Shown one piece after another: positions 1-9,671 of a stretch of DNA of 48,658 nucleotides. The notes under the pieces are model-generated. The model searched no databases, was not told where the DNA came from, and saw only the letters and a program-made list of their open reading frames with translations. The stretch is from Enterococcus columbae (GTDB taxonomy: Bacteria > Bacillota > Bacilli > Lactobacillales > Enterococcaceae). The DNA lies in NCBI GenBank assembly GCA_020742395.1, contig DYWZ01000039.1, positions 1 through 48,658 of the forward strand, read 5' to 3'. The first letter of the stretch is position 1. Each line of letters starts with the position of its first letter. Made by a program: the position numbers and the translations under genes.

Positions 1-945
1 TGCGATACCATCTATCAACTTTATACTCATCCGCAAAGTACGCTAGCACATAATCAATTTCAATTAGATTTACCAAAAATGCAAAAAGCAAACTATCTAT
101 TACAGAATTTTGCTGTATTTATTGATAAAAATGAATTTACACACCCTTACCAAACAGCCCTTGCGATGATTCAACGATTTAAAGCTGAATTAGCTAAAAA
201 CAGACATGCAATCCAACAAGTAACTTGTTATGATGACATATTATCTAATCAGCAAACCAATAAAATAAGTGCTCTACTGACATTAGAAGGTGGAGAAATC
301 ATCGAAGGTAATTTGGGATATTTAGAGCATTTATATACACTCGGTGCACGTATGATGACTTTAACTTGGAATTACCCTAATTCAATTGGTTTTCCAAATA
401 GTATTTATTGGCAGGCAAATACTCAGCAATTATGTTTGGATCAAGAAGGCTTAACCAATTTTGGCATTGAAGTAGTAGAAAAGATGAATCAATTAAAGAT
501 GATTATTGATGTGTCCCATGGATCAGATCAATTAGTCTTAGACGTCTTAAAACATAGTCACCAACCAATTGTAGCTAGTCATTCCAATGCACGTGGATTA
601 TGCAAGCATCCACGCAACCTATCAGATGATTTATTACGACAAATCGCTAATCATCAGGGATTAGTTGGCATTAATTTTTATGAATATTTTTTAAAAGATC
701 CTGCTTCAAATCAACATTTAACAGATGCTGTTATTGATCATATCAAATATATCACAAATTTAATTGGAACTGACCATCTTGCATTTGGTTCAGATTTTGA
801 CGGTATAAGCGTCCATCCAGATTTACCTAATGCAGAAATTTTTCCTATTTTTATTCAAAAATTACAAAAAGCTGGTTTTTCAAGTTCAGAAATTGAAAAA
901 ATTTTTTATCGCAATGTCTTACAATTTTACAAAGAAAATTTATAA
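1..945 (+). CDS. Membrane dipeptidase family protein (peptidase M19), 5'-truncated by window edge
   Basis: The reading frame is open from base 1 (the first residues read CDTIYQLYTH), so the start lies outside the window. In M19 enzymes an HxD zinc-binding pair sits at this point, so probably only a few residues are missing. Other family landmarks are present: the Glu in LEGGE, the His in DVSHGSD, the His in SHSNARGLCKHPRNL and the Asp in GSDFDG, which together would complete the binuclear zinc site. M19 enzymes are cytoplasmic or membrane dipeptidases that cleave Xaa-Xaa dipeptides, in bacteria sometimes with D-residues at the C-terminus. The gene converges on ptsI and shares its intergenic hairpin. 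Family assignment is firm; substrate is unknown. Confidence 0.88.
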   Translation, partial: CDTIYQLYTHPQSTLAHNQFQLDLPKMQKANYLLQNFAVFIDKNEFTHPYQTALAMIQRFKAELAKNRHAIQQVTCYDDILSNQQTNKISALLTLEGGEIIEGNLGYLEHLYTLGARMMTLTWNYPNSIGFPNSIYWQANTQQLCLDQEGLTNFGIEVVEKMNQLKMIIDVSHGSDQLVLDVLKHSHQPIVASHSNARGLCKHPRNLSDDLLRQIANHQGLVGINFYEYFLKDPASNQHLTDAVIDHIKYITNLIGTDHLAFGSDFDGISVHPDLPNAEIFPIFIQKLQKAGFSSSEIEKIFYRNVLQFYKENL

Positions 946-974
946 AAAAAGGAGTAGCTTTTGACTACTCCTTT
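944..974 (-). terminator. Rho-independent terminator of ptsHI
   Basis: A 10-bp perfect stem (arms 948-957 and 965-974) has a 7-nt loop. On the minus strand it is followed by a run of seven T (944-950, partly in the stem). The plus-strand U-tract is poor, so it mainly serves ptsI and only weakly the converging dipeptidase gene. Confidence 0.8.
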
Positions 975-982
975 AAAATTCA

Positions 983-2710
983 TTATTTAACATATTCGTT
1001 GATTAATTCAACAACTTCTTCCATTGTATCGCAATCATTCAACGCACGATCAGCTAATTCTTTCATCTTAGTTGAATCTAAGCGTTTCATTAAACTACGA
1101 GTTTTAAGTACAGAAGTCGCACTCATAGAGAACTCATCTAAGCCCATACCTACAAGTAATGGCACAGCAGTTTGATCGCCAGCCATTTCTCCACACATAC
1201 CAGCCCATTTACCTTCAGCGTGTGCTGCATCAATTACGTTCTTAATCAAACGTAAGATTGATGGATTATATGGTTGGTATAAGTAAGAAACTTTTTCACT
1301 CATACGATCGGCAGCCATTGTATATTGAATTAAGTCATTTGTACCAATACTGAAGAAGTCAACTTCTTTAGCAAATTTATCTGCTAAAACAGCAGCAGCA
1401 GGAATTTCAATCATAATACCCACTTGGATACTATCTGAAACAGCTACACCTTCAGCAACTAATTTTGCTTTTTCTTCTTCAAACATTTGTTTAGCAGCTC
1501 TAAACTCTTTTAAGGTTGCAACCATCGGGAACATCACGCGAAGTGTACCATAAGCCGAAGCTCTAAGTAACGCACGCAATTGTGTTCTAAACATTGCATC
1601 ACCTAATTCAGAAAGACTGATACGCAATGCACGGTAACCTAAGAAAGGATTCATTTCATGTGGTAAATCAAGATATGGTAACTCTTTATCTCCACCGATA
1701 TCCATAGTACGAACAACCACTGGTTTACCTTCCATACCTTCTAATACTGCTTTATAAGCTTGGAATTGATCTTCTTCAGATGGGAAATCTGGAGAATCCA
1801 TGTATAAGAATTCTGTACGATATAAACCAACAGCTTCTGCACCATTAGCATGAACACCTTTTAGGTCTTTTGGTGTACCAATATTAGCAGCTAATTCAAA
1901 ATGTTTACCATCAGCAGTAACAGTTTGTGCATATTTTAATTTTTCCCATTCAGCTTTTTGTGCAGCATAAGCTTCACCAGCTTTAATGAATTCAGCTTGT
2001 TGTTCAGCTGTTGGATTAACAATTGCTTCACCTGTTAATCCATTCACTGCTAATAAATCACCAGCTTGTACTTTTGAAGTAATAGATTCAGTACCAACAA
2101 CTGCTGGAATTTCTAATGAACGTGCCATAATAGCTGAATGTGATGTACGTCCACCAATATTTGTGATAAATGCTTTTACATATTTACGATCTAATTGAGC
2201 AGTATCACTTGGAGTCAAGTCGTGTGCAACAACGATTACTTCTTCATTAATCATGGCAGGACTTGGTAAAACAACATTAAGTAAATGTGCTAAAACACGT
2301 TTTGTCACGTCACGAATATCTGCGGCACGTTCTTGCATATAAGCATTACCTTCCATGCCTTCAAATAAAGTAATAAACATATCAGTTACTTCTTTCAAAG
2401 CAGCTTCCGCATTAACTTTATTTGTTTTGATTGATTCTTTAATTTGACCAATCATTTCTGGATCAGATAAAACCATCAAGTGAGCATCAAATACCAATGC
2501 TTCTTTTTCTCCAAGTGTGCTAGCAGCTTTGTCACGAATTTGTTGTAATTCAGCCTTTGATTGCGCTAAGGCATCGTCCAAGCGAGCAAATTCTGCATCA
2601 ACATCTTCAATTGTCACTTTAGTAAATGACAAATCAGGCTCAACCAATAAATAAGCTTTAGCTACGGCTACACCATCACTTGCGGCAATTCCTTTTAGCA
2701 TTTCAACCAT
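983..2710 (-). CDS. ptsI: PTS enzyme I (phosphoenolpyruvate-protein phosphotransferase)
   Basis: Enzyme I takes phosphate from PEP and passes it to HPr at the start of all PTS sugar uptake. The 575-aa length is standard. The phosphohistidine segment [20 protein letters not shown] is intact, as are the PEP-binding signature around [18 protein letters not shown] and the C-terminal active-site Cys in GMCGEMAGD. The ATG overlaps the ptsH stop by one base (TAATG), which implies translational coupling. The ribosome binding site must lie inside the end of ptsH. Cytoplasmic; no anomalies seen. Confidence 0.98.
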   Translation of the reverse strand: MVEMLKGIAASDGVAVAKAYLLVEPDLSFTKVTIEDVDAEFARLDDALAQSKAELQQIRDKAASTLGEKEALVFDAHLMVLSDPEMIGQIKESIKTNKVNAEAALKEVTDMFITLFEGMEGNAYMQERAADIRDVTKRVLAHLLNVVLPSPAMINEEVIVVAHDLTPSDTAQLDRKYVKAFITNIGGRTSHSAIMARSLEIPAVVGTESITSKVQAGDLLAVNGLTGEAIVNPTAEQQAEFIKAGEAYAAQKAEWEKLKYAQTVTADGKHFELAANIGTPKDLKGVHANGAEAVGLYRTEFLYMDSPDFPSEEDQFQAYKAVLEGMEGKPVVVRTMDIGGDKELPYLDLPHEMNPFLGYRALRISLSELGDAMFRTQLRALLRASAYGTLRVMFPMVATLKEFRAAKQMFEEEKAKLVAEGVAVSDSIQVGIMIEIPAAAVLADKFAKEVDFFSIGTNDLIQYTMAADRMSEKVSYLYQPYNPSILRLIKNVIDAAHAEGKWAGMCGEMAGDQTAVPLLVGMGLDEFSMSATSVLKTRSLMKRLDSTKMKELADRALNDCDTMEEVVELINEYVK

Positions 2711-2976
2711 TAGTTAGACAAACCTTCTTTAACCATTGTTTCAGTAATAGCTGCGATTGCATCTTTTTCGTCAGCACCTTCAGCTGAAATAGTTACGTCA
2801 GCACCTTGACCAACACCTAAAGACATAACGCCCATGATTGATTTAAGGTTTACAGATTTACCTTTGTATTCTAAGTTGATATCTGAAGCAAATTTGCTTG
2901 CAGTTTGTACTAATAAAGTTGCAGGACGTGCGTGAATTCCTGTTTCAGCAATTACGTTAAATGATTTTTTTTCCAT
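2710..2976 (-). CDS. ptsH: Phosphocarrier protein HPr
   Basis: An 88-aa HPr. The catalytic His lies in [13 protein letters not shown] (His15 position) and the regulatory Ser46 in [11 protein letters not shown]. The latter is the HPr kinase/phosphorylase target that links HPr to CcpA-type catabolite repression in Firmicutes. AAGGAG precedes the ATG by about 10 nt. It is first in the ptsHI operon, with a leader of roughly 90 nt after the promoter at 3074-3102. Confidence 0.98.
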   Translation of the reverse strand: MEKKSFNVIAETGIHARPATLLVQTASKFASDINLEYKGKSVNLKSIMGVMSLGVGQGADVTISAEGADEKDAIAAITETMVKEGLSN

Positions 2977-3073
2977 ATGAATCGTTCTCCTTTGTAAAGA
3001 AAATATTTTTGTTAGGGTTTTCTTTCAATGAATAGGACTAGTTCAGTCGTTTAATACACCCTTTCAATTGATA

Positions 3074-3102
3074 AGATTACCATTTTTTTCATTTTAAGAC
3101 AA
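3074..3102 (-). promoter_or_regulatory. Probable ptsHI promoter
   Basis: Minus strand: -35 TTGTCT (3102-3097), 17-bp spacer, -10 TAATCT (3079-3074), with TG one base upstream of the -10 (extended -10). Position fits a long ptsH leader. Assigned by consensus only. Confidence 0.55.
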
Positions 3103-3146
3103 CCATTTTCAAGCAATTTATTTAGAATGTTAAATGATATTTTATT

Positions 3147-3332
3147 TTAGGACTTCAATCGATAGGTGATTTGCCCGTTAAGACTTGCTTCTCCTACTAT
3201 ATCATTTCGATTTGGCAAAACTATCCAAGCCTCACGAAAGCTGAAAAATTCATCTTGTTGTACCTCAATTTCTTCAATTGTTCCATCTTGCAACTGTTGA
3301 AGTAAATTTGTAAATCCTTCTTTAGTTTTCAT
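3147..3332 (-). CDS. Conserved small protein of unknown function upstream of ptsH
   Basis: A 61-aa acidic protein beginning MKTKEGFTNLLQQLQ. An in-frame ATG 12 nt earlier (3344) abuts AGGAG with no spacing, while the ATG at 3332 lies 12 nt from the same AGGAG and is preferred. There are no membrane segments or Cys motifs. The body is hydrophilic, with the central segment EEIEVQQDEFFSFREAWIVL and a C-terminal half that looks like short beta strands (DIVGEASLNGQITYRLKS). It sits between clpE (divergent) and ptsH (same strand). I do not recognise a named domain. Codon use matches the neighbours and a promoter-like site precedes it, so it is probably a real gene. Confidence 0.7.
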   Translation of the reverse strand: MKTKEGFTNLLQQLQDGTIEEIEVQQDEFFSFREAWIVLPNRNDIVGEASLNGQITYRLKS

Positions 3333-3380
3333 GAAAATTTCCATCTCCTATTTTCATAAAATGTTATTATATATAGTTCA

Positions 3381-3389
3381 AGTATAGCA
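3381..3389 (-). promoter_or_regulatory. Extended -10 promoter element for the small gene
   Basis: Minus strand TGCTATACT (TGn plus TATACT), about 50 nt upstream of the start at 3332. No convincing -35 is seen. A second AT-rich -10-like TATAAT lies at 3366-3371. Confidence 0.4.
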
Positions 3390-3487
3390 TACTTCTTTTT
3401 AAAATAATGTAGTTTTTTAACGATTCAAGATTAATCGCTCCGCTCAATTATATAGAAAATTTCTAAATCAATAGCTAAGCGACTTTC

Positions 3488-3515
3488 TTGCGTAAATCAA
3501 AAAAAATAGTATAAT
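3488..3515 (+). promoter_or_regulatory. clpE promoter
   Basis: TTGCGT (3488-3493), 16-bp spacer, consensus TATAAT (3510-3515). The predicted transcription start near 3522 falls at the edge of the CtsR-type operator, consistent with repression by steric blocking. Confidence 0.7.
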
Positions 3516-3524
3516 AAACTTATA

Positions 3525-3541
3525 GGTCAATTTTGGTCAAA
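3525..3541 (+). promoter_or_regulatory. CtsR operator of clpE
   Basis: Tandem heptads GGTCAAT-TTT-GGTCAAA match the CtsR box (two RGTCAAA-like direct heptads with a 3-bp spacer). The box lies directly downstream of the -10. The second heptad also forms an inverted repeat with 3557-3565 (9-bp arms, 12-nt loop), so the early clpE mRNA may carry a hairpin. CtsR is the known repressor of clp genes in low-GC Gram-positives. Confidence 0.75.
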
Positions 3542-3633
3542 CTATTCTTTAAAGGTTAGTTTGACTTAAATAAAATTGGAGTTTTATAAGATTCTCAAAA
3601 AATCTTAAATAACTTACTGCAAGGAAGATGTCT

Positions 3634-5862
3634 ATGAATTGTCAAAACTGCGGAAAAAATGAAGCAACCATTCATCTATATGCTAGTTTGAATGGTCAAA
3701 AACGTCAATTTGATCTTTGCCAAAGTTGTTATCAGAAAATTAAAGCAGCTCAAAATGGTTTCAATCAAAATATATATCAAGACCCTTTTGGATTTAGTAA
3801 TTTTGATGATATCATTCGTCAATTTTCTCGACAAATGCAAGAAGGTCCAAAAGAGCAAACTCCACCTACTCAAAATGGTTTTTATGGTGGAAATCGTCCA
3901 CCACAAGCCAATCAACGTGGTGGTTTACTTGAACAATTTGGTATCAATATTACCCAACAGGCACGTGAAGGCAAAATTGATCCAGTTGTTGGACGTGACC
4001 AAGAAATTCAACGCGTCATTGAAATCTTAAATCGCCGCAACAAAAACAATCCGGTTTTAATTGGTGAACCAGGTGTTGGTAAAACAGCAGTCGTTGAAGG
4101 GCTTGCTCTTAAAATTGTCGCTGAAGAAGTGCCACAAAAGTTGCAAGGGAAAGAAGTCATTCGCTTAGATGTTGCTTCATTAGTTCAAGGAACTGGTGTA
4201 CGTGGCCAATTTGAAGAAAGAATGACTCAGTTGATTAATGAGGTTAGTCAAGCAAAAGATACCATCCTATTTATTGATGAAGTCCATGAAATCGTTGGAG
4301 CAGGTTCTGCCGGTGAGGGAAATCTTGATGCAGGTAATATTTTAAAACCTGCACTTGCTCGTGGAGAATTACAAATGATTGGTGCTACTACTTTAAATGA
4401 GTACCGTATTATTGAAAAAGATCCTGCATTGGAAAGAAGAATGCAACCTGTTCAAGTAAATGAACCTAGCGTTGAAGAAACGATTACTATTTTAAAAGGT
4501 ATTCAAAAACGCTACGAAGACTATCACCATGTTCTTTATACTGATAAAGCGATTGAGCAAGCAGCAATTCTTTCTAATCGCTACATTCAAGATCGCTTCT
4601 TGCCGGATAAAGCCATTGACTTACTTGATGAAGCTGGTTCTAAAAAGAATTTAACCATTCCTTATGTCGATCCAAAAAGCATCGAGAAAAAATTAGCTTA
4701 CGCACAACAACAAAAGCAGGAAGCCTCTCAAGAAGAAGATTTTGAAAAGGCAGCATATTATCGTGATCAAATTACTAAATTAGAAAAATTGATGAAAAAT
4801 CAAGTAGATGACGAACAAGCACCTACCATCACTGAAAAAGATATGGAAATCATTGTTGAAGAAAAAACGGGTATCCCTGTCGGTGAATTAAAAGAAAAAG
4901 AACAAACACAACTTAGAAATCTAGCTGATGATCTTAACCAACACGTCATTGGTCAACCTGAAGCAATTGAAAAAGTGTCCAAAGCTATTCGGCGAAATCG
5001 AATTGGTTTAGGTAAAGAAAATCGACCAATCGGCTCTTTCCTATTTGTTGGACCAACTGGTGTCGGTAAAACCGAATTAGCTAAACAACTTGCGCTAGAA
5101 CTATTTGGTTCTAAAGATGCCATGATTCGCTTTGATATGTCTGAATACATGGAAAAACATAGTGTAGCTAAATTGATCGGTTCACCCCCAGGTTATGTCG
5201 GTTATGAAGAAGCTGGCCAATTAACTGAAAAAGTTCGCCGTAATCCATATAGCCTCATCTTATTGGATGAAGTAGAAAAAGCTCATCCAGATGTTTTACA
5301 TATGTTTTTACAAATTTTAGATGACGGTCGCTTAACTGATGCTAAAGGTCGCACAGTCAGCTTTAAAGATACCATTATTATCATGACAAGTAATGCGGGA
5401 GCTGGAAAAATTGAAGCTAATGTTGGTTTTGGTGCTGCAAGAGAAGGTCGAACACGCTCTATCTTAGGACAATTAAACCAATTCTTTACTCCAGAATTTT
5501 TGAATCGTTTTGATGGAATAATCGAATTTAAAGAGCTTTCTCGTGAAAACTTACTACTTATCTTAGATTTGATGTTAACTGAGGTAAATACCCAACTATC
5601 TCGTCAGCAAATCCATGTAGAAGTAAGCCCACAAGCTAAAGAAAAATTAGTTGAACTCGGCTATAATCCTGCCATGGGAGCTCGGCCATTACGCCGTACC
5701 ATTCAAGATCAAATTGAAGACAAGGTAGCTGAATACTATCTTGATCATCCAAAAGTTAAGCAATTAATTGCTCAATTAAATGAAAATGATGAAATTATCA
5801 TCACACAACAAGAAAGTGAATCCAATCAACCTGTAGATTCTGAGGAAATCACTGAAGAATAA
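3634..5862 (+). CDS. clpE: ATP-dependent protease ATP-binding subunit ClpE
   Basis: A 742-aa HSP100/Clp unfoldase that feeds substrates to ClpP under heat and protein-folding stress. The N-terminus carries the ClpE zinc finger ([11 protein letters not shown]...LCQSCYQK). D1 has Walker A GEPGVGKT and Walker [14 protein letters not shown]-type coiled segment follows (around [20 protein letters not shown]). D2 has Walker A GPTGVGKT and sensor [10 protein letters not shown]. An ATG at 3628 lies only 2 nt from the AGGA, while ATG 3634 is spaced 8 nt and gives the usual zinc-finger start. It is controlled by the CtsR-type box upstream and ends at its own terminator. Confidence 0.97.
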   Translation: MNCQNCGKNEATIHLYASLNGQKRQFDLCQSCYQKIKAAQNGFNQNIYQDPFGFSNFDDIIRQFSRQMQEGPKEQTPPTQNGFYGGNRPPQANQRGGLLEQFGINITQQAREGKIDPVVGRDQEIQRVIEILNRRNKNNPVLIGEPGVGKTAVVEGLALKIVAEEVPQKLQGKEVIRLDVASLVQGTGVRGQFEERMTQLINEVSQAKDTILFIDEVHEIVGAGSAGEGNLDAGNILKPALARGELQMIGATTLNEYRIIEKDPALERRMQPVQVNEPSVEETITILKGIQKRYEDYHHVLYTDKAIEQAAILSNRYIQDRFLPDKAIDLLDEAGSKKNLTIPYVDPKSIEKKLAYAQQQKQEASQEEDFEKAAYYRDQITKLEKLMKNQVDDEQAPTITEKDMEIIVEEKTGIPVGELKEKEQTQLRNLADDLNQHVIGQPEAIEKVSKAIRRNRIGLGKENRPIGSFLFVGPTGVGKTELAKQLALELFGSKDAMIRFDMSEYMEKHSVAKLIGSPPGYVGYEEAGQLTEKVRRNPYSLILLDEVEKAHPDVLHMFLQILDDGRLTDAKGRTVSFKDTIIIMTSNAGAGKIEANVGFGAAREGRTRSILGQLNQFFTPEFLNRFDGIIEFKELSRENLLLILDLMLTEVNTQLSRQQIHVEVSPQAKEKLVELGYNPAMGARPLRRTIQDQIEDKVAEYYLDHPKVKQLIAQLNENDEIIITQQESESNQPVDSEEITEE

Positions 5863-5868
5863 TAGTAA

Positions 5869-5908
5869 AAAGTCCAAATATTAGTTATCTAATTTTTGGA
5901 CTTTTTTT
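5869..5908 (+). terminator. clpE terminator
   Basis: Stem AAAGTCCA (5869-5876) with TGGACTTT (5897-5904), extended by partial A-T pairing, followed by a seven-T run. The 200 bp beyond it, up to the DUF1827 gene, is very AT-rich and shows only that gene's -10. Confidence 0.8.
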
Positions 5909-6075
5909 ATTTAAAACATATGTTACAAACAAAAAAACATATACAAATCGCACTCTTTATCCAACTAAATAATCCGATAAAACATTAAAAATTTAATCCT
6001 TTAGCTATTTTATAAAAACTTTTATAATCTATAAAATAATTAATAGTTTTAGTTTTATTTTATAAGAAAATACAT

Positions 6076-6081
6076 TATAAT
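6076..6081 (+). promoter_or_regulatory. -10 element of the DUF1827 gene
   Basis: Consensus TATAAT 33 bp upstream of the ATG at 6114. The expected -35 position is a T-rich stretch without a clear hexamer. Confidence 0.45.
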
Positions 6082-6113
6082 ATAGATAGGGAAAAGAATT
6101 CGAGGTGAGGACA

Positions 6114-6416
6114 ATGAAATTAGTCAATGTAACAAATAGCCATTCTCGTCTGGTATTAAGTCAATTAGAAAGTACCGATGCTGAATTGGTCAAGGTATAT
6201 ACCGCTGGTGATACATTAGTCATTTATACTTTAGCACCAAATCATGTAGAAATTTTATTGTACAACGAAAAACGCACAATTAGAAACAGTGAAGTAAAAG
6301 AAATCTTAGCGCATTTTCTAGAAAAACTGCCAAATGATGTATATAATGAAGATCAAATTCAAACGTTAGACTCTGAAGGATTGATTGAAATCTCAATTCC
6401 AAAAAAAGCAAGTTAA
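6114..6416 (+). CDS. DUF1827 family protein
   Basis: A 100-aa protein starting MKLVNVTNSHSRLVLSQLES. Sequence style and length fit DUF1827, a family found in enterococci, streptococci and lactobacilli. A GTG nine bases upstream lies inside the ribosome binding site GAGGTGAGG, so the ATG at 6114 is used. No transmembrane segment and no catalytic motif are seen; it is probably a small cytoplasmic alpha/beta protein. It is monocistronic between the clpE terminator and a strong bidirectional terminator shared with prfC. Function unknown; the domain name is recalled, not searched. Confidence 0.8.
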   Translation: MKLVNVTNSHSRLVLSQLESTDAELVKVYTAGDTLVIYTLAPNHVEILLYNEKRTIRNSEVKEILAHFLEKLPNDVYNEDQIQTLDSEGLIEISIPKKAS

Positions 6417-6422
6417 AATATA

Positions 6423-6464
6423 AAAATCTCGGATAAGTATAACTACTTATCCGAGATTTTTTTT
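6423..6464. terminator. Bidirectional terminator between the DUF1827 gene and prfC
   Basis: A perfect 17-bp stem (6423-6439 with 6444-6460) closed by a TAAC tetraloop, with A-runs on the left and T-runs on the right. It can stop both converging genes, and the right flank overlaps the prfC stop codon. Confidence 0.92.
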
Positions 6465-8043
6465 ACATTAAACTCTTTAACTCAACATCTGGGTACTTAT
6501 CTGCAAACCAACGCATTGCAAATTCATTTTCAAATAAAAATAAAGGTTGATCAAAACGGTCTTTGGCCAAAATATTACGACTGGAACTCATTTTTTCATC
6601 TAAGTCCTCTGGGTTAATCCAACGAGCAATTTTATTACCCATCGGCGTCATAACTACTTCAGCATTATATTCATTTTTCATTCGATATTGGAATACTTCA
6701 AATTGTAATTGACCCACCGCGCCAATAATGTACTCATCAGTTAGATAAGTTTTATAAAGCTGAATAGCCCCTTCTTGAACCAATTGATAAATTCCTTTAT
6801 GGAAGGATTTTTGTTTCATCACATTTTTAGCCGTTACGCGCATAAAGATTTCCGGCGTAAATGATGGTAGTTCTTCAAATTGCACTTTTAATTTTCCTTC
6901 TGTTAAGGTATCACCAATCTGATAGTTTCCAGTATCATATACACCAATAATATCTCCGGCTACCGCTTCTTCAATATTTTCACGAGTATCGGCCATAAAC
7001 TGCGTTACATTACTTAGCTTCATCTTTTTACCTGTACGTTGCAAAGTAACATCCATCCCTCTTTCAAAAGTTCCAGAACAGATGCGGACAAAAGCGATAC
7101 GATCACGATGAGCCGGATTCATGTTCGCTTGAATTTTAAAGACAAAGCCTGAAAATTCTTCAGTTAACGGATCTAACAGTTCACCTTCTACTGTTTTATG
7201 TGCATGAGGAGCCGGCGCAAACTGTAAGAAGGTTTCTAAGAAGGTTTGTACACCAAAATTAGTTAAGGCAGAACCGAAGAAAACGGGCGTCTGATCTCCA
7301 CGAGCAATTTTTTCTTCATCAAAGGCATCACCAGCTTCTTTTAACAATTCCACTTCTTCTAAGACTTGTTGATAAAGGCTATTTTGCGTTAATGGATGAC
7401 TAGAGGCAATTTCCCCATTTTCATCTAATGGTACAAAACGCTCATTATCATAACTTTCAGGACGATATAATTCTACGCGATGATTAAAGCGATCATATAG
7501 ACCTTCTAAACCTTTTCCCATACCGATTGGCCAATTCATCGGATAAGATTCAATATTCAGTAATTCTTCTAACTCTTCTAATAAATCTAAAGGTTCACGT
7601 CCATCACGGTCTAATTTATTAATAAAAGTAAAAATTGGAATACCACGTTTTTTTACAACCTGGAATAATTTTTTCGTTTGGGCCTCAATCCCTTTCGCGC
7701 TATCGATAACCATCACTGCACTATCCACAGCCATTAAAGTACGATAAGTATCTTCAGAAAAATCCTCGTGTCCTGGAGTATCTAAAATATTCACACGTTT
7801 GTCATTATAATCAAATTGCATCACCGAACTAGTAACAGAAATCCCACGTTGTTTTTCAATTTCCATCCAGTCAGATTTTGCAAAATTTCCGGTTTTCTTT
7901 CCTTTAACTGTTCCAGCTTGTCGAATTGCTCCACCAAAAAGCAATAGCTGCTCTGTAATTGTGGTTTTTCCGGCATCCGGGTGAGAAATAATCGCAAATG
8001 TTCGACGACTATTCATTTGTTCTTTTTGTTTTGGATTATGCAT
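6463..8043 (-). CDS. prfC: Peptide chain release factor 3
   Basis: A 526-aa translational GTPase that recycles RF1/RF2 from the ribosome after peptide release. The G motifs are intact: G1 [10 protein letters not shown]3 DTPGHEDF, G4 NKLDRD. The EF-Tu domain 2 region and the C-terminal RF3 domain follow. Length is normal. AGGCGG sits very close to the ATG and a second purine-rich site (AAGGGAAG) lies about 10 nt away, so the start is reasonable but not certain. Cytoplasmic and monocistronic. Confidence 0.97.
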   Translation of the reverse strand: MHNPKQKEQMNSRRTFAIISHPDAGKTTITEQLLLFGGAIRQAGTVKGKKTGNFAKSDWMEIEKQRGISVTSSVMQFDYNDKRVNILDTPGHEDFSEDTYRTLMAVDSAVMVIDSAKGIEAQTKKLFQVVKKRGIPIFTFINKLDRDGREPLDLLEELEELLNIESYPMNWPIGMGKGLEGLYDRFNHRVELYRPESYDNERFVPLDENGEIASSHPLTQNSLYQQVLEEVELLKEAGDAFDEEKIARGDQTPVFFGSALTNFGVQTFLETFLQFAPAPHAHKTVEGELLDPLTEEFSGFVFKIQANMNPAHRDRIAFVRICSGTFERGMDVTLQRTGKKMKLSNVTQFMADTRENIEEAVAGDIIGVYDTGNYQIGDTLTEGKLKVQFEELPSFTPEIFMRVTAKNVMKQKSFHKGIYQLVQEGAIQLYKTYLTDEYIIGAVGQLQFEVFQYRMKNEYNAEVVMTPMGNKIARWINPEDLDEKMSSSRNILAKDRFDQPLFLFENEFAMRWFADKYPDVELKSLM

Positions 8044-8083
8044 TCCGCCTATTCTTCCCTTTCCTTAATATTCATACCAAAAT

Positions 8084-8092
8084 AGTATAGCA
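8084..8092 (-). promoter_or_regulatory. Extended -10 promoter of prfC
   Basis: Minus strand TGCTATACT, 41 bp upstream of the start; no clear -35. Confidence 0.45.
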
Positions 8093-8121
8093 TACATTGC
8101 TTAAACTTGGCTATCGATTGA

Positions 8122-8156
8122 CAAAAAGAAGTTGTAACTAAGTGAGCTACAACTTC
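8122..8156 (-). terminator. Terminator of the CBS-domain membrane protein gene
   Basis: Arms 8128-8136 and 8148-8156 (9 bp, extendable with one mismatch), followed on the minus strand by TTTTT. Confidence 0.8.
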
Positions 8157-8169
8157 CTTAAATAACTAT

Positions 8170-9540
8170 TTATCTTCTAGGTTCATCCTCTTCAAATTCT
8201 TTACGAAATAATCGACGTTCCTCATCTGGTTCTACTTCTTTATTTTCATTAAAAATCGCACGCAGCTTCACTAAACGTGTTCCTTCCATCTCTTCAGCGA
8301 CTAAGGTCAATTGATCAATTTCAAATGACATTTTAACCCCTTGATCTGGAATCGTCCCTAAGGCTGTAATCAAATAACCCGCCATCGTATCTACATCTGA
8401 CATATGTAAATCTGTTTGGAATACATCATTGAAGTCTTCAATTAACATGCGACCATAAACAATATATTCATTTTCATTTACTTTTTCATATAAAGTTTCG
8501 ATTTCATCAGATTCATCGTCAATCTCACCGACAATTTCTTCTAATAAATCTTCTAAGGTAACTAAACCAACCACGCCACCGTATTCATCTAATAAAATGG
8601 ACATTTGATTTTGTGTTTTTTTCAACTCATATAATAAATCATCGATAAAAATCGTTTCTGGTACAAATAATGGTTCCTGCAAAATATTGCGTAAGTTTAG
8701 CTTTTCAAAACCAACTTTATAGGCTCCTTTTAATAAATTCTTGGTATGTAAAATTCCAATAATTTTATCTTTGTCATCTTCATATACAGGAATACGTGAA
8801 TAATTTTCAGATAAGATTTCAGTAATAATCTCATCCATTGGTCGATTTACATCTACCATAAAGGCATCCGTTCTCGGCACCATCACTTCACGCGCTACTT
8901 TAGTATCTAAAGAAAACACTCCTTGAACCATTTCTAATTCGTCGTGTTCTAAAACACCTTCGTTTTCTAACATATAACGCATCTCATCACGGGTCATTTT
9001 ATTATCTTCATCATCAAATTCCATTGGAGTTAGTTTAGCTAACAATGAAGTAGACGCTGATAACAACCAAACGAAAGGCTTGGCAACAAAACCTAAAATC
9101 CGAATAATACCAGAAGTAAAATTGGCCACTTCTTCAGATTTATTCATCGCAATTCGTTTTGGATATAACTCACCAAACACAATAGAAACATAGGTCAATA
9201 TACCTAAAACAATGATGTTAGCAATACTTTTAGCTGTAGCTCCTCCACCAAAGACTGGTGCTAAGCGAGTAGATAAAGTATCCGCTAAAGACGCCCCTGA
9301 TAAAATATTTACCAAGGTAATTCCGACTTGAATGGTTGATAAGAAATTGGTCGGATTTTCAATAATTTTTAATAGTTTTTCTGCTTTAACGTTCCCGTCA
9401 TCTGCTTTTTGTTCTAAACGGTTGCGATTGACCGATACGACTGCAATTTCTGAAGCAGCTAAAAAAGCATTGATTAAAGTTAAAACAATTAATAATAAAA
9501 TTTGCGCAATAAGCGACTGACTCTCGGGGTCAGCATTCAT
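8170..9540 (-). CDS. Hemolysin C/CNNM-type membrane protein with CBS pair and CorC domain
   Basis: 456 aa. The N-terminal DUF21/CNNM domain has about four membrane segments (residues roughly 8-150, opening with LIAQILLLIVLTLINAFLAA). A tandem CBS pair follows (about 205-335, including ATP-pocket-like MVPRTDAFMVD and YSRIPVYEDDKDKIIGILH). The CorC_HlyC domain is C-terminal, ending in a charged tail. Relatives (YhdP, YqhB, CorC, MpfA) are linked to magnesium homeostasis or efflux; the old hemolysin label rests on weak evidence. AAGGAG lies 11 nt upstream of the ATG. It is a single gene with its own terminator. Confidence 0.92.
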   Translation of the reverse strand: MNADPESQSLIAQILLLIVLTLINAFLAASEIAVVSVNRNRLEQKADDGNVKAEKLLKIIENPTNFLSTIQVGITLVNILSGASLADTLSTRLAPVFGGGATAKSIANIIVLGILTYVSIVFGELYPKRIAMNKSEEVANFTSGIIRILGFVAKPFVWLLSASTSLLAKLTPMEFDDEDNKMTRDEMRYMLENEGVLEHDELEMVQGVFSLDTKVAREVMVPRTDAFMVDVNRPMDEIITEILSENYSRIPVYEDDKDKIIGILHTKNLLKGAYKVGFEKLNLRNILQEPLFVPETIFIDDLLYELKKTQNQMSILLDEYGGVVGLVTLEDLLEEIVGEIDDESDEIETLYEKVNENEYIVYGRMLIEDFNDVFQTDLHMSDVDTMAGYLITALGTIPDQGVKMSFEIDQLTLVAEEMEGTRLVKLRAIFNENKEVEPDEERRLFRKEFEEDEPRR

Positions 9541-9581
9541 AGTTGCATTCTCTCCTTATTCATAAATCTTATTTTATATAG

Positions 9582-9606
9582 AAAAAAGCGTGGACAAATC
9601 CACGCT
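9582..9606 (-). terminator. Terminator of the AI-2E family permease gene
   Basis: Perfect 8-bp stem (9587-9594 with 9599-9606), CAAA loop, six T on the minus strand. Confidence 0.85.
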
Positions 9607-9671
9607 AAAATCGTAACACAAAACAAAAAAGTTTGCAATCTGTAACTACTATAATTTAACCCGTAGTTTTT

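Noticed and set aside
1986..2198. Antisense ORF within ptsI
   Set aside because: Mirror of a strongly conserved coding region; no start signal or recognisable product.
3692..4030. 112-aa plus-strand ORF and the opposite-strand ORF within clpE
   Set aside because: Both overlap the clear clpE frame, have no ribosome binding site and show no family pattern.
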